A DNA stretch of 64,000 nucleotides from Tamlana carrageenivorans. GTDB lineage: Bacteria; Bacteroidota; Bacteroidia; Flavobacteriales; Flavobacteriaceae. The translations under genes and the position numbers were made by a program. This document shows, one piece after another, positions 55,007-64,000 of this stretch (within the stretch, counting starts at the first letter, position 1; every line of letters starts with the position of its first letter). Under the pieces are notes generated by a model. That model searched no databases. It was given only the letters and a program-made list of their open reading frames with translations, and was not told where the DNA came from. Location of the stretch: contig NZ_CP025938.1 of the NCBI RefSeq assembly GCF_002893765.1, positions 2,170,001-2,234,000 of the forward strand, read 5' to 3'.

Positions 55007-57015
55007 ATGAGAATTATCCTAACCACCGTATTAACTTTTTTATTTCAGTATCCCTGTTTTCTCAAGATTACCGCTTTGGTAAAGTTTCTAAAGAAGAACT
55101 TGAAGAAACCGTTAACCCTATAGATTCCTCTGCAGTAGCAGCTTATTTATATAAAAACAGAAAAACACATTTTCAATATTTTCAGGATAACGGATTTAAA
55201 GTAATTACCGAAGTTTATGAGCGTATTAAAATTTATAAACAAGAAGGTTTTGATTATGCTACAAAACAAATAAACCTTTATCAAAGTGGGGGTGTAAAAG
55301 AAGAATTAAGCAATTTAAAAGCGTATACTTACTATTTAGAAAATGATAAAGTAGAGGAGGTTAAGCTTGATAAAGATAATATATTCGAAACCGAAATGTC
55401 TAGTCATTGGGTGCAACAAAAGTTTACCATGCCAAATATTAAAAAGGGCTGTATTATTGAGTTGCGATACCATATTTATTCGCCTTATATTTCAAATATT
55501 GATGAGTTCGTTTTTCAAGCCGATATTCCTATTAAAAAATTAGAGGCAGAATTTGAAGCTCCAGAATACTTTGTATATAAAAGTAATGCCAAAGGTTATT
55601 TTCCCATTCGCCCGACTACTGATAAACGACGAGGCAATATAACTTCTAATTCAATAACAAGAGCATCTGGGCGTAGTTCAGGAACGTCGTCGTTTGAAAC
55701 TCAAAGGGTAGAATATATGAAGAACGTAACTTCTTTTGAGCTAACAGATATTCCAGCTTTAAAAGAAGAGCCGTATGTAAATAACATCAATAACTACCGA
55801 TCGGCAGTAAAATATGAGTTGTCTTATGTGAAGTATCCTCATTCACCTATCGACTATTACTCAACAACATGGGAAGATGTGGTTAAAAATATTTATGAAA
55901 ATTCGAGTTTTGGTAGTGAATTAAATAAGACAGGCTATTATGAACAAGATATCGATGCATTAATTGGTTCGATTTCCGACCCAGTAAAAAGGGCTTACCT
56001 CATTTTTGATTTTGTAAAGTCTCGAATGAAATGGAATGAATTTCATGGATATTACACCGATAAAGGCGTTAAAAAAGCGTATAAGGAACAAATTGGTAAC
56101 GTTGCAGAAATTAACTTAATGCTAACTTCAATGTTGCGTCATGCCGGTCTTAGAGCTTATCCTGTATTGGTGAGTACTAGAAGTCATGGTGTGCCACTTT
56201 TTCCAACAAGAGAAGGTTATAATTACGTAATAAGTTGTGTGCGTTTTCCTGAAGGCGATATGTTGTTAGATGCCACTAATAAATTTGCCGTGCCAAATGT
56301 ATTGCCGCTAAAAGCATTAAACTGGCAAGGGCGCATGATTTCCGAACATGGCGGATCTACCTTAATCGATTTGTACCCTAAAGAAAAATCTAAAAACAAT
56401 ATTTTTATGATGGCCCAGCTCCATGAAGATGGTAATTTAGAAGGAGGGTATAGAAGTATGAAAACCAATCATAGAGCACTTAGTTTTAGAGAAGGCTATA
56501 TTGGAACTAATTTGGATGATTATTTGGAGAAACTTGAGAACAAGTATAATGGAATGGAAATTTCCGATTACCAAGTAAAAAACGATTTGGATTTAGCTAA
56601 GCCAGTTACCGAGTCTTATAAATTTGTGAAAGAAAGTCAGGCAGATATTATTGGCGATAAAATCTATTTTTCTCCAATGTTCTTTTTACGAGATACCGAA
56701 AATCCTTTTAAGCTGGAAAAACGAGACTATCCTGTCGACTTTGTTTATCCATCAGTAACCAGTTATAAAATATTTATTGGAATTCCTGAAGGTTATGCGG
56801 TTGAAAGTGTTCCTGAGCCAGGTGCTTTTGTAATGCCAGATAACTTAGGGGTATTTAAATATAATATCTCCTCAAAAGGGAATAAGTTGCAATTAGCAGT
56901 AGAGTCTCATATTAGTGAATCTGTTATAACGCCAGCCTATTATCAAGCATTAAAAGCGTATTTTAGCCAGCTCGTTGAGAAACAAGGCGAGCAAATTGTT
57001 TTAAGTAAAATATAA
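55007..57015 (+). pseudogene. DUF3857/transglutaminase-like secreted protein, frameshifted in the signal peptide
   Basis: The gene starts at ATG 55007, overlapping the previous stop. Its first frame (MRIILTTVLTFLF) runs into nonsense, while the true coding frame, which is open from about 55042 to 57015, reads ISVSLFSQDYRFGKVSKEELEE. Adding one T to the T6 run at 55036-55041 restores a perfect signal peptide. The protein (about 669 residues) has a DUF3857 region and a transglutaminase-like domain (SRMKWNEFHGYYTDKG). An internal ATG at 55396 would give a truncated, unexported form. It is a paralogue of the gene upstream. Confidence 0.88.
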
Positions 57016-57341
57016 TGGATATTAAAAACGCACAACAAGCAGTAGACGAATGGATTAACGAACACGGTGTTCGATATTTTAATGAATTAACCAATATGGC
57101 GCAGCTTACCGAAGAAGTTGGTGAAGTGGCCCGTATTATTGCCAGACGTTACGGCGAACAGAGTGAAAAAGAGAGTGATAAAGATAAAGATTTGGGTGAA
57201 GAATTAGCCGATGTACTTTTCGTAGTCTTATGTTTGGCCAATCAAACGGGAGTCGATTTACAAAAAGCTTTCGATGCCAGAATGTATAAGAAAGGAAAAC
57301 GAGATCACGATAGGCATCATAATAACGAAAAATTAAAGTAA
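57015..57341 (+). CDS. MazG-like nucleotide pyrophosphohydrolase
   Basis: This 108-residue all-helical protein has the MazG signature EEVGEVAR (E-x-x-E/G-E type) and EELADVLFVVLCLAN (E-x-x-x-D). These acidic pairs bind magnesium for hydrolysis of nucleoside triphosphates to monophosphates. It is a single-domain form; the substrate (house-cleaning nucleotide) is unknown. It overlaps the preceding gene at TAATG. Confidence 0.92.
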   Translation: MDIKNAQQAVDEWINEHGVRYFNELTNMAQLTEEVGEVARIIARRYGEQSEKESDKDKDLGEELADVLFVVLCLANQTGVDLQKAFDARMYKKGKRDHDRHHNNEKLK

Positions 57342-57373
57342 ATTTACCAATTCTTTAAACGAACTTACTAAGC

Positions 57374-58597
57374 ATGCATTTTACACTTCAAAAATCTATA
57401 ATAGCAAAACAATCTTCTGTCCAGATTACAGGTTCTAAAAGTGAATCGAACCGATTGTTATTGCTCCAAGCTTTATATCCAGAGTTTCAATTGGAAAATG
57501 TTTCAAATTCAGATGATAGTAACTTAATGACTAATGCATTAAGTTCTTCTGAAGAAATAGTAGATATTCATCACGCCGGAACAGCCATGCGTTTTTTAAC
57601 GGCTTATTTCTCCATTCAAGAAGGTCGTGAAACCATATTAACGGGCTCAAAGCGTATGAAAGAGCGTCCGATTAAAATTCTAGTGGAAGCCCTTCAAAGT
57701 TTAGGAGCAGAAATTAGTTATGAGCAAAACGAAGGCTTCCCTCCAATAAAAATTACAGGAAAAAAACTTTTAAAAAATAAAGTATCCTTAAACGCTAATG
57801 TAAGCAGCCAGTATATTTCTGCGCTATTATTAATTGCGTCTAAGTTAGAGAATGGTATTGAGTTAACCTTAGAAGGTGAAATAACTTCAGTGCCATATAT
57901 TAAAATGACTTTAGCTTTATTAGATGAAATTGGGGTAGAATCCTCTTTTGAAGGCAATGTGATTTCAGTGCAACCAAACACAAAAGCTTTAACACCAAAA
58001 ACCTTAACGGTGGAATCCGATTGGTCCTCTGCATCTTACTATTTCAGTATTGTGGCATTAAGCGACATTGGTACCGAAGTGACCATTTCATCATATAAAG
58101 AAAATTCACTACAAGGTGATTCGGCATTAATCGACATTTATAAAAGCTTTGGCGTTTCGGTAACATTTAACGGTAACGCTTTAACCATAAAAAAAGAAGG
58201 CCAAGACGATGGGCGTTTGCACTTAGATTTAAGAAACGCACCAGATATCGCCCAAACCATTGCCGTATCCTGCTTTGCTTTAGGGATGCCTTGTTATTTA
58301 ACAGGTTTGCATACCTTAAAAATTAAAGAAACTGATCGCTTGGTGGCCTTAAAAACCGAAATCGAAAAGTTAGGAGGCGAAGTTAGAATTACTGATGATT
58401 CTTTACATTTAAAGGGGGCTTCGGAAGCAAAAAGTTTGGTCTCTATAGCCACGTACAACGACCATAGAATGGCGATGGCTTTTGCGCCTTTAGCTTTAAA
58501 AGTACCGATCATTATTGAAGATGCCATGGTGGTTTCAAAGTCATACCCTACGTTTTGGGACGATTTAGCTACACTCGGATTCGAAATAACTAAATAA
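57374..58597 (+). CDS. aroA: 3-phosphoshikimate 1-carboxyvinyltransferase (EPSP synthase)
   Basis: AroA joins shikimate-3-phosphate and phosphoenolpyruvate. The 407-residue protein shows ITGSKSESNRLLLLQAL (the conserved Lys-Ser-x-Ser-Arg type loop), AGTAMRFLTAYFS, RMKERPI and ATYNDHRMAMAFAPLAL. It is somewhat short for the family (about 430) but all key segments are present. The N-terminal LPGS/A motif is ITGS here. Confidence 0.95.
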   Translation: MHFTLQKSIIAKQSSVQITGSKSESNRLLLLQALYPEFQLENVSNSDDSNLMTNALSSSEEIVDIHHAGTAMRFLTAYFSIQEGRETILTGSKRMKERPIKILVEALQSLGAEISYEQNEGFPPIKITGKKLLKNKVSLNANVSSQYISALLLIASKLENGIELTLEGEITSVPYIKMTLALLDEIGVESSFEGNVISVQPNTKALTPKTLTVESDWSSASYYFSIVALSDIGTEVTISSYKENSLQGDSALIDIYKSFGVSVTFNGNALTIKKEGQDDGRLHLDLRNAPDIAQTIAVSCFALGMPCYLTGLHTLKIKETDRLVALKTEIEKLGGEVRITDDSLHLKGASEAKSLVSIATYNDHRMAMAFAPLALKVPIIIEDAMVVSKSYPTFWDDLATLGFEITK

Positions 58598-58612
58598 TAA
58601 TCATCCAATTAC

Positions 58613-58644
58613 TTGACAACGCCTATCTGCAGATTGTATATTTG
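58613..58644 (+). promoter_or_regulatory. Bacteroidota-type promoter of queA
   Basis: TTGACA starting at 58613 and TATATTTG at 58637-58644 match TTG...TAnnTTTG closely. The queA start is 33 bp downstream. Confidence 0.75.
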
Positions 58645-58677
58645 CAACTTTCTTATATTAAATAACACAGAACACCT

Positions 58678-59727
58678 ATGAAATTATCAAACTTCGGTTT
58701 CAATTTACCTGATGAATTATTAGCAGAATTCCCTGCTGAAAATAGAGATGAGTCTCGCTTAATGGTCTTAAATAGAAAAGAGCAAACCATTGAGCACAGA
58801 ATGTTTAAGGATTTAATTGATTATTTTAACGAGGATGATGTATTAATATTGAATAACACGAAGGTTTTTCCAGCGAGGTTATATGGTAATAAAGAGAAAA
58901 CAGGCGCTAGAATTGAAGTTTTCTTATTAAGAGAATTAAACGAAGAACAACGCCTTTGGGATGTTTTAGTAGATCCAGCACGTAAAATTAGAATTGGAAA
59001 CAAACTATATTTCGGTGACGACGATACGTTAGTAGCCGAGGTTATCGATAATACAACTTCTAGAGGACGTACCCTACGTTTCCTTTACGACGGATCTTAT
59101 AGAGAATTCCGTTTAAAACTTAATGAACTTGGTGAAACTCCACTTCCAAAATACATTAAAAGAGAAGTACAACCAGAAGATGAGGAGCGTTACCAAACCA
59201 TTTTCGCTAAAAACGAAGGTGCTGTAGCGGCTCCAACTGCCGGACTTCACTTTTCAAAACACTTATTAAAGCGTCTAGAAATTAAAGGTGTTAATTTTGC
59301 AGAAGTGACTTTACACGTTGGTTTAGGAACTTTTAACCCAGTTGAGGTTGAAGATTTATCTAAACATAAAATGGACAGCGAAGAGCTTAAAATTGACGAG
59401 AAAGCCGTAAGTATCGTAAATAAAGGTATCGATGAAAAACGTCGTGTTTGTGCCGTTGGTACTACCGCGATGCGTGCTATCGAAAGTGCTGTTTCTTCAA
59501 ATGGCAGATTAAACGAGATTGAAGGTTGGACTAACAAATTTATTTTCCCTCCTTACGATTTTAGTATCGCTAACAGTATGATTACTAACTTCCATACGCC
59601 AAAATCGACATTATTAATGATGGTGTCAGCTTTTGCAGGTCACGATTTTATGAAACGTGCTTACGATGAAGCTGTAAAAGAAGGATATAAATTCTATAGT
59701 TACGGTGATGCGATGTTAATCATCTAA
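58678..59727 (+). CDS. queA: S-adenosylmethionine:tRNA ribosyltransferase-isomerase
   Basis: QueA transfers and isomerises the ribosyl group of AdoMet onto preQ1-tRNA to make epoxyqueuosine. The 349-residue protein has NTKVFPARL, GAVAAPTAGLHFS, LHVGLGTFNPV and NSMITNFHTPKSTLLMMVSAF, all family signatures. It is monocistronic, between its own promoter and terminator. Confidence 0.97.
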   Translation: MKLSNFGFNLPDELLAEFPAENRDESRLMVLNRKEQTIEHRMFKDLIDYFNEDDVLILNNTKVFPARLYGNKEKTGARIEVFLLRELNEEQRLWDVLVDPARKIRIGNKLYFGDDDTLVAEVIDNTTSRGRTLRFLYDGSYREFRLKLNELGETPLPKYIKREVQPEDEERYQTIFAKNEGAVAAPTAGLHFSKHLLKRLEIKGVNFAEVTLHVGLGTFNPVEVEDLSKHKMDSEELKIDEKAVSIVNKGIDEKRRVCAVGTTAMRAIESAVSSNGRLNEIEGWTNKFIFPPYDFSIANSMITNFHTPKSTLLMMVSAFAGHDFMKRAYDEAVKEGYKFYSYGDAMLII

Positions 59728-59747
59728 TAACAAAATATTTAAAACAT

Positions 59748-59775
59748 AAAGCCTCTTTTTAAAGGGGCTTTTTTT
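59748..59775 (+). terminator. Intrinsic terminator of queA
   Basis: An 11-bp stem AAAGCCTCTTT / AAAGGGGCTTT (one G-U pair) is followed by TTTT and lies 20 bp after the queA stop. Confidence 0.8.
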
Positions 59776-59892
59776 GTGCCTATTAATTTCTGTTTTAATG
59801 ATTTGGACATTACCTAAGCGTCGGGCTTTATTCACTGTTTTCTATATTAAATTAAAGAGCTCATGAATTTAAATATTTCGGCAGTCGCTTTT

Positions 59893-59941
59893 TTGTGTGG
59901 CATACCTGTCTATCGGCAGGCAGGCCTAATGCGACACACAA
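59893..59941. repeat. Palindromic repeat with TTGTGTG/CACACAA arms
   Basis: TTGTGTGGCAT and ATGCGACACACAA enclose a core CCTGTCTATCGGCAGGCAGG, itself a near-palindrome. It encodes nothing and is probably a dispersed repeat. Confidence 0.5.
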
Positions 59942-59972
59942 CTTCAATTTAAATGCATTTGAATCTTCGAGA

Positions 59973-60061
59973 AACACACTCCTTAGTCCCCTCTTTCTAG
60001 AGGGGAAATTCAAGCGCAACAGTTTCCCTCCTAACAAGGAGAGATTAAGGGAGGTGTTTTT
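59973..60061. repeat. MITE-like palindromic element, copy 1 upstream of rlmN
   Basis: The left arm AACACACTCCTTAGTCCCC and the right arm GGAGAGATTAAGGGAGGTGT are imperfect inverted repeats, each with an internal hairpin. It is about 90 percent identical to copy 2 at 60195-60283. Confidence 0.75.
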
Positions 60062-60194
60062 GATTTTCATCTAAAGAATAAGTGATATTGTATTTACACC
60101 GTTTAATTAAGTTAGGTATTTCTTTCTGTATTCGTGTCGATGATTTTTAGAGGTTTAATTGTTGTTTAAATTCCATTGCTATAAACTTTTCGCA

Positions 60195-60283
60195 AACACA
60201 CCCCTTAGTCCCCTCTTTTTAGAGGGGAAACTCAAGCATAACAGTTTCCCTCCTAACAAGGAGGGATTAAGGGAGGTGTTTTT
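60195..60283. repeat. MITE-like palindromic element, copy 2 upstream of rlmN
   Basis: The left arm AACACACCCCTTAGTCCCCT and the right arm GGAGGGATTAAGGGAGGTGT match copy 1. The shared word AACAGTTTCCCTCCT also appears in the elements near metF. The rest of the 614-bp queA-rlmN interval holds no gene. Confidence 0.75.
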
Positions 60284-60326
60284 ATACTTTCCATCTATAT
60301 ACAATCAAGTAGGTTTTAATTTTCAC

Positions 60327-60334
60327 TATTTTTG
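60327..60334 (+). promoter_or_regulatory. Promoter -7 element of rlmN
   Basis: TATTTTTG matches TAnnTTTG and lies 7 bp before the chosen ATG, implying a very short leader. No clear -33 TTG was seen. Confidence 0.4.
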
Positions 60335-60341
60335 CAGCACT

Positions 60342-61382
60342 ATGGCAACAGGGAAAAAAGACATACGCGCACTAACTAAGGAGCAACTTCGAGAATTCTT
60401 CGTAAAAGAAGGCGATAAAGCTTTTCGTGGCAATCAAGTTTACGAGTGGCTTTGGCAAAAATCGGCACATACTTTTGATGATATGACTAATATCTCAAAG
60501 GAAACACGACAAATGCTTGAGGATAATTTCGTTATAAATCATATCGAAGTGGACACCATGCAACGCAGTAATGATGGTACGGTTAAAAATGCCGTTCGCC
60601 TTCATGATGGCTTAATTGTAGAGTCCGTTTTAATTCCAACCGCAACCCGAACAACAGCTTGTGTTTCCAGTCAAGTGGGCTGCAGTTTAGATTGTAAATT
60701 CTGTGCCACCGCACGTTTAAAACGCATGCGAAATCTTAACCCTGATGAAATTTATGATCAGGTTGTGGCCATTGATAACGAAAGTCGTTTGTATCATAAC
60801 CGTCCCTTAAGTAATATCGTTTTTATGGGTATGGGTGAGCCGCTCATGAATTATAATAACGTGATTAAAGCCATCGATAAAATCACTTCGGAAGAAGGCT
60901 TAGGCATGTCGCCAAAACGTATCACGGTTTCTACTTCAGGCGTGCCAAAAATGATTAAAAAAATGGCCGATGATGCCGTGAAGTTTAATTTAGCCGTATC
61001 CCTGCATTCTGCCATTGATGAGGTTAGAACCGCCATCATGCCTTTTAATGAAACCTTTCCGCTTAATGATTTGCGCGAAGCTTTAGAATATTGGTACCTC
61101 AAAACAAAACGTAAAATAAGTTACGAATATGTTGTTTGGAGGGGGATTAATGACACTCAAAAAGACATCGATGCCTTTGTGAAGTTTTGCAAATATGTGC
61201 CTTGTAAAGTAAATATTATAGAGTACAATCCTATAGATGATGGCGAATTTCAGCAGGCTAGTAACGATGCTCTAGAAAATTATATTTCCACCTTAGAGAA
61301 AAACAGAATTGTCGTAAATGTACGTCGCAGTCGTGGTAAGGATATCGACGCTGCATGCGGACAATTAGCGAATAAATCTTAA
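60342..61382 (+). CDS. rlmN: Dual-specificity 23S rRNA / tRNA adenine C2-methyltransferase
   Basis: RlmN methylates A2503 of 23S rRNA and A37 of some tRNAs by a radical SAM mechanism. The 346-residue protein has the cluster motif CSLDCKFCATARL (C-x3-C-x2-C), the preceding CVSSQVGC, GMGEPLMNYNNV, and the C-terminal catalytic cysteine in DAACGQLA. The frame stays open to 60159, but those 61 residues come from a MITE-like repeat, so the ATG at 60342 is the start. Confidence 0.97.
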   Translation: MATGKKDIRALTKEQLREFFVKEGDKAFRGNQVYEWLWQKSAHTFDDMTNISKETRQMLEDNFVINHIEVDTMQRSNDGTVKNAVRLHDGLIVESVLIPTATRTTACVSSQVGCSLDCKFCATARLKRMRNLNPDEIYDQVVAIDNESRLYHNRPLSNIVFMGMGEPLMNYNNVIKAIDKITSEEGLGMSPKRITVSTSGVPKMIKKMADDAVKFNLAVSLHSAIDEVRTAIMPFNETFPLNDLREALEYWYLKTKRKISYEYVVWRGINDTQKDIDAFVKFCKYVPCKVNIIEYNPIDDGEFQQASNDALENYISTLEKNRIVVNVRRSRGKDIDAACGQLANKS

Positions 61383-61400
61383 AATATTATTTTCAATCCT

Positions 61401-61408
61401 TATATTTG
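61401..61408 (+). promoter_or_regulatory. Promoter -7 element of the polyprenyl synthase gene
   Basis: TATATTTG matches TAnnTTTG and lies 20 bp before the TTG start. A -33 TTG is not evident. Confidence 0.4.
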
Positions 61409-61428
61409 AATCTTCTTAATCGCAGAGT

Positions 61429-62406
61429 TTGAAAATAGTAGAGCAAATTAAACAGCCCATAGCCTTTGAAATGGATCTTTTCGAGCAAAAGTTCCTGTTA
61501 TCAATGTCTAGTAAAGTGGCTTTACTTAACCGCATTACCACTTATATTGTAAATCGAAAAGGGAAGCAAATGCGACCCATGTTCGTATTTCTAGTGGCTA
61601 AAATGGTCTCTATCGATGAGGTTAACGAGCGCACCTACCGCGGAGCTTCGGTTATTGAGCTTATACATACCGCAACTTTGGTTCATGATGATGTAGTGGA
61701 CGATAGTAACCGTCGTCGCGGATTCTTCTCTGTAAATGCCCTTTGGAAAAATAAAATTGCCGTTTTAATTGGCGACTTTTTACTGTCAAAAGGCCTGTTG
61801 TTATCCATCGATAACAATGATTTTGATTTACTTAAAATCATTTCTATTGCTGTTCGTGAGATGAGCGAAGGTGAACTGCTTCAAATTGAAAAGGCTAGAA
61901 AACTAGATATTACCGAAGACATTTATTACGAAATTATTCGTCAGAAAACCGCAACTTTAATTGCTGCTTGTTGCAGTTTGGGAGCTGCTTCGGTAAAACC
62001 AGAATCTACCCATGTAGAAACCATGCGTAAATTTGGAGAGCTTATTGGTATGGCCTTTCAAATTAAAGATGACTTGTTTGATTATGGCGATACTAAAATT
62101 GGGAAACCGACAGGTATCGATATTAAGGAGCAAAAAATGACGCTACCCTTGATTTATGTACTAAATCAAGCTTCTAAAGAAGATAAAAAATGGTTGATCA
62201 ACTCCATTAAAAATCATAATAAAGACACAAAACGTGTTAAAGAAGTGATTGCTTTTGTGAAAAATAACGGTGGTTTAGATTACGCTGTTGAAAAAATGAA
62301 ACAATTCCAAGCTGAAGCACTTCAGATTTTAAATACCTACCCAAGCTCAAAATATAAAGATTCCTTAGAGCTTATGGTCAATTATGTGATTGATAGGAAG
62401 AAGTAA
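61429..62406 (+). CDS. Polyprenyl diphosphate synthase (octaprenyl/ispB type)
   Basis: This 325-residue trans-prenyltransferase has both aspartate-rich motifs, HDDVVDDSNRRRG (first, D-D-x-x-D-D type) and FQIKDDLFDYG (second). It extends isoprenoid chains, probably for the menaquinone side chain in this group; the product length cannot be told from sequence. The start is a TTG at 61429, with MKIVEQIKQPIAFEMDLFEQKF following; no ATG fits better. Confidence 0.93.
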   Translation: MKIVEQIKQPIAFEMDLFEQKFLLSMSSKVALLNRITTYIVNRKGKQMRPMFVFLVAKMVSIDEVNERTYRGASVIELIHTATLVHDDVVDDSNRRRGFFSVNALWKNKIAVLIGDFLLSKGLLLSIDNNDFDLLKIISIAVREMSEGELLQIEKARKLDITEDIYYEIIRQKTATLIAACCSLGAASVKPESTHVETMRKFGELIGMAFQIKDDLFDYGDTKIGKPTGIDIKEQKMTLPLIYVLNQASKEDKKWLINSIKNHNKDTKRVKEVIAFVKNNGGLDYAVEKMKQFQAEALQILNTYPSSKYKDSLELMVNYVIDRKK

Positions 62407-62489
62407 CATTAAATTATCGTTTTACTAAAAGAAAACGTAACTTCATGCTTGGTACGTTGTGACATTTCACATCAATTTTTTATCAAGCT

Positions 62490-63742
62490 ATGAAAACAAA
62501 GTTTGTTATTTTAATTAATAGAATTCAAGAACATTTATGGTTTAGGCCTTTTGTTTTCTGTGTATTATCGGTCGCGGCAGCGCTTTTTGCGTATCAAGCC
62601 GATGATACGGCACTTAACGATTTGGTTCCCGAAATTAAAACAGAATCGATTGAAGATCTCTTGGATATATTATCAGGGAGTATGTTGGTAATCGCCATTT
62701 TTGCTGTAGGTTCTATGCTGTCGGCATATTCAGCAGCAGGAAGGACGGCAACACCACGTTCGTTTAAAATTATCATTACCGATGATGTGTCCCAATACGC
62801 GCTTTCAACATTTATAGGAACCTTTATATTCAGTATTGTAGCCACTGTGGCCTTAGGCAATGGCTATTACAATAAAGCAGGAAAGTTTATCCTGTTTGTG
62901 ATTACCTTGATATTTTTCACCGCAGTGATTCTCATTTTTTTAAGGTGGGTAGACCGTATTTCAAGATTGGGCAGGTTAGAGCATACTATTTTGCAAGTTG
63001 AAGAAGTGGCGGTGAAATCCTTATCCAAGTATATTAAAAATCCGCTACGGAATGCCTTACCTATTTCTGTAAAATTTATAGGTGGACAAGCCATATTGGA
63101 ACATAAAACGGGCTATGTTCAAAAGATAAACATGGAGACTTTACAGGAGTTGGCAGAATCCTTAGATTTAAAAATTAGATTGAATTGCTTGCTCGGAAAA
63201 TTTGTAAATGAAAATTTTAGATCGTACATATACGTTCAACCGGCGGCTCTGAAATAGCTCAGGAGGTTGAAAAGGAAATAAATAAAACCATAGAAATTGG
63301 CCATGCCAGGCTGTTTGATGGAGATCCACGATTCGGACTCATAACATTAACAGAAATTGCAAGTAGAGCCTTGTCTACTTGGATTAATGATCCGGGAACC
63401 GCTATTCAAATTATTGGTTGTCATGAGAAGCTATTTTATTTATGGAACAATCCTGAAAACACAGAAAATGACCTGTTATACGATCGTTTGGAAATTGCTC
63501 AAATAGAAATAAGTAACTTTTTTGATGATGCTTTTAAGCCAATTTCTAGAGATGGTACTGGATTTATGGAAGTGATCCTACGCCTACAAAAGACATTTTG
63601 TGCTTTAGAAAAGATAAATCATGACGCTATAAAAACGGCCTCAAAGCAACATTCTAAATATGCTTTTACAAGAGCTCAAATCGCCATGGATATGGAAGAA
63701 GACCTCGAAATTTTAGAAAAAGCATCTTTGTTTAGAAAATAG
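62490..63742 (+). pseudogene. DUF2254 membrane protein, frameshifted
   Basis: The first frame (62490-63257) gives four membrane segments and the DUF2254 pattern (GSMLSAYSAAGRTATPRSF) and then YIYVQPAALK-stop. The second frame, from about 63248 to 63742, continues with SEIAQEVEKEINKTIEIGHARLF-type sequence and IASRALSTWINDPGTAIQ. A single missing G in CCGGCGGCTCT (63240-63250) explains the shift: restoring GGG reads PAGSEIAQ. Together the parts make a typical DUF2254 protein of about 417 residues with unknown function. It could be a real mutation or a sequencing error. Confidence 0.88.
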
Positions 63743-63790
63743 ATTTTTCAGCTGGGTTGTTCTTATAGGTTAACACATCTCAATTTTTAT

Positions 63791-64000
63791 TTATTGTTGC
63801 TGTTGGTTTGGGATGTTTTGAAGACTTTGTCTGTAACTGTTTCGATTCTTTACGTGTTCTCCTTCATTATGATGATAAAGGTTTGGATTGAGCATACTCT
63901 TGGTAGTATTAATTTCAACCTTAACGAATAGGTCTTCTTCGGCTTGACCGGTATAAACACCTTTAACGGGCGTACAATCTTTAAAATTTCTCCCCACAGC
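63791..64000 (-). CDS. Transglutaminase-like family protein, C-terminal end only
   Basis: The frame runs into the right edge and so lacks its start. The visible 69-70 residues begin AVGRNFKDCTPVKGVYTG, matching the conserved end of bacterial transglutaminase-like proteins (GRDY-x-D-x-x-P-x-x-G-V). A low-complexity tail ends NIPNQQQQ. The catalytic core would lie beyond the window. Confidence 0.7.
   Translation of the reverse strand, partial: AVGRNFKDCTPVKGVYTGQAEEDLFVKVEINTTKSMLNPNLYHHNEGEHVKNRNSYRQSLQNIPNQQQQ

Larger units (their letters stand above)
52005..55007 (+). pseudogene. DUF3857/transglutaminase-like secreted protein, split by an IS
   Basis: Codons 1-77 (signal peptide, then LTIPAELKENANAVIRLHQ) are followed by an IS at 52240. 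After it the frame resumes exactly: HVQT joins YAYYDNSTKIKDLE once one 8-bp target copy is removed. The right part (53329-55007) holds a DUF3857 segment and a transglutaminase-like core with a catalytic Cys in LGYGDCKGL and His in GNHAIL. Function of these Bacteroidota proteins is unknown. The remainder is undamaged, so precise excision would restore the gene. Confidence 0.9.

Noticed and set aside
60159..60341. 61-residue N-terminal extension of RlmN
   Set aside because: The extension is a translation of a palindromic repeat found elsewhere; the family start and a -7 promoter element favour 60342.

Overview
The window looks like a chromosomal segment of a marine member of the Flavobacteriaceae (Bacteroidota). 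The evidence is the low G+C content, A-rich ribosome-binding regions without Shine-Dalgarno motifs, promoters of the TTG...TAnnTTTG type, a gldA gliding-motility ATPase, a polysaccharide lyase family 7 alginate lyase lipoprotein, and a split metH. No tRNA, rRNA, CRISPR array or prophage was found. I assign no genus.

Layout. (1) 1-2653: two divergent IS4-type elements side by side; the second has an 11-bp target duplication. (2) 2876-7343: leuB and leuA on the minus strand, a divergent helical-repeat protein, and a small lipoprotein. (3) 7500-14736: a methionine locus behind a SAM-I riboswitch: metY, then one reading frame fusing a MetX-like acyltransferase to aspartokinase-homoserine dehydrogenase, then metZ and a PhzF-type gene. 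(4) 14835-15884: the alginate lyase. (5) 16004-26499: sulfate-to-cysteine genes, with an Rrf2 regulator, DUF2061 protein, cysH, cysD, cysN, a sulfite reductase carrying a C-terminal HEPN-like domain, two siroheme genes, a ferredoxin-NADP reductase, cysE and cysM. Palindromic repeat elements lie between cysD/cysN and cysN/sir. (6) 26548-32388: a second SAM-I riboswitch, metH in two pieces around a broken four-helix-bundle gene, then metF. (7) 32423-39797: a PagL-like outer-membrane protein, a head-GIN lipoprotein, YceI, ackA-pta and gldA. (8) 39904-44211: a phenylalanine/tyrosine operon (pheA, aminotransferase, tyrA, DAHP synthase-chorismate mutase). It is preceded by a 25-residue leader peptide rich in Tyr and Phe and by a classic intrinsic terminator, which reads as a ribosome-mediated attenuator. 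(9) 44304-57015: an outer-membrane protein gene split by an IS30 element, putA, rsgA, dtd, and two DUF3857/transglutaminase genes, one split by an IS and one frameshifted. (10) 57015-64000: mazG-like, aroA, queA, rlmN, a polyprenyl synthase, a frameshifted DUF2254 gene and the end of a transglutaminase-like gene.

Together regions 3, 5 and 6 cover sulfate reduction to sulfide, cysteine formation, homoserine activation, direct sulfhydrylation and homocysteine methylation. SAM-sensing RNAs control the methionine parts and an Rrf2 protein probably controls the sulfate part.

Five genes show disruption: two by IS insertion (one of these also has in-frame stops), two by 1-nt frameshift and one by a nonsense codon. 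The 1-nt lesions could be real mutations or sequencing errors. The most unusual signals are the pheA attenuator, the HEPN-sulfite reductase fusion, the MetX-AK-HSD fusion and the four-helix-bundle insert between the metH halves.
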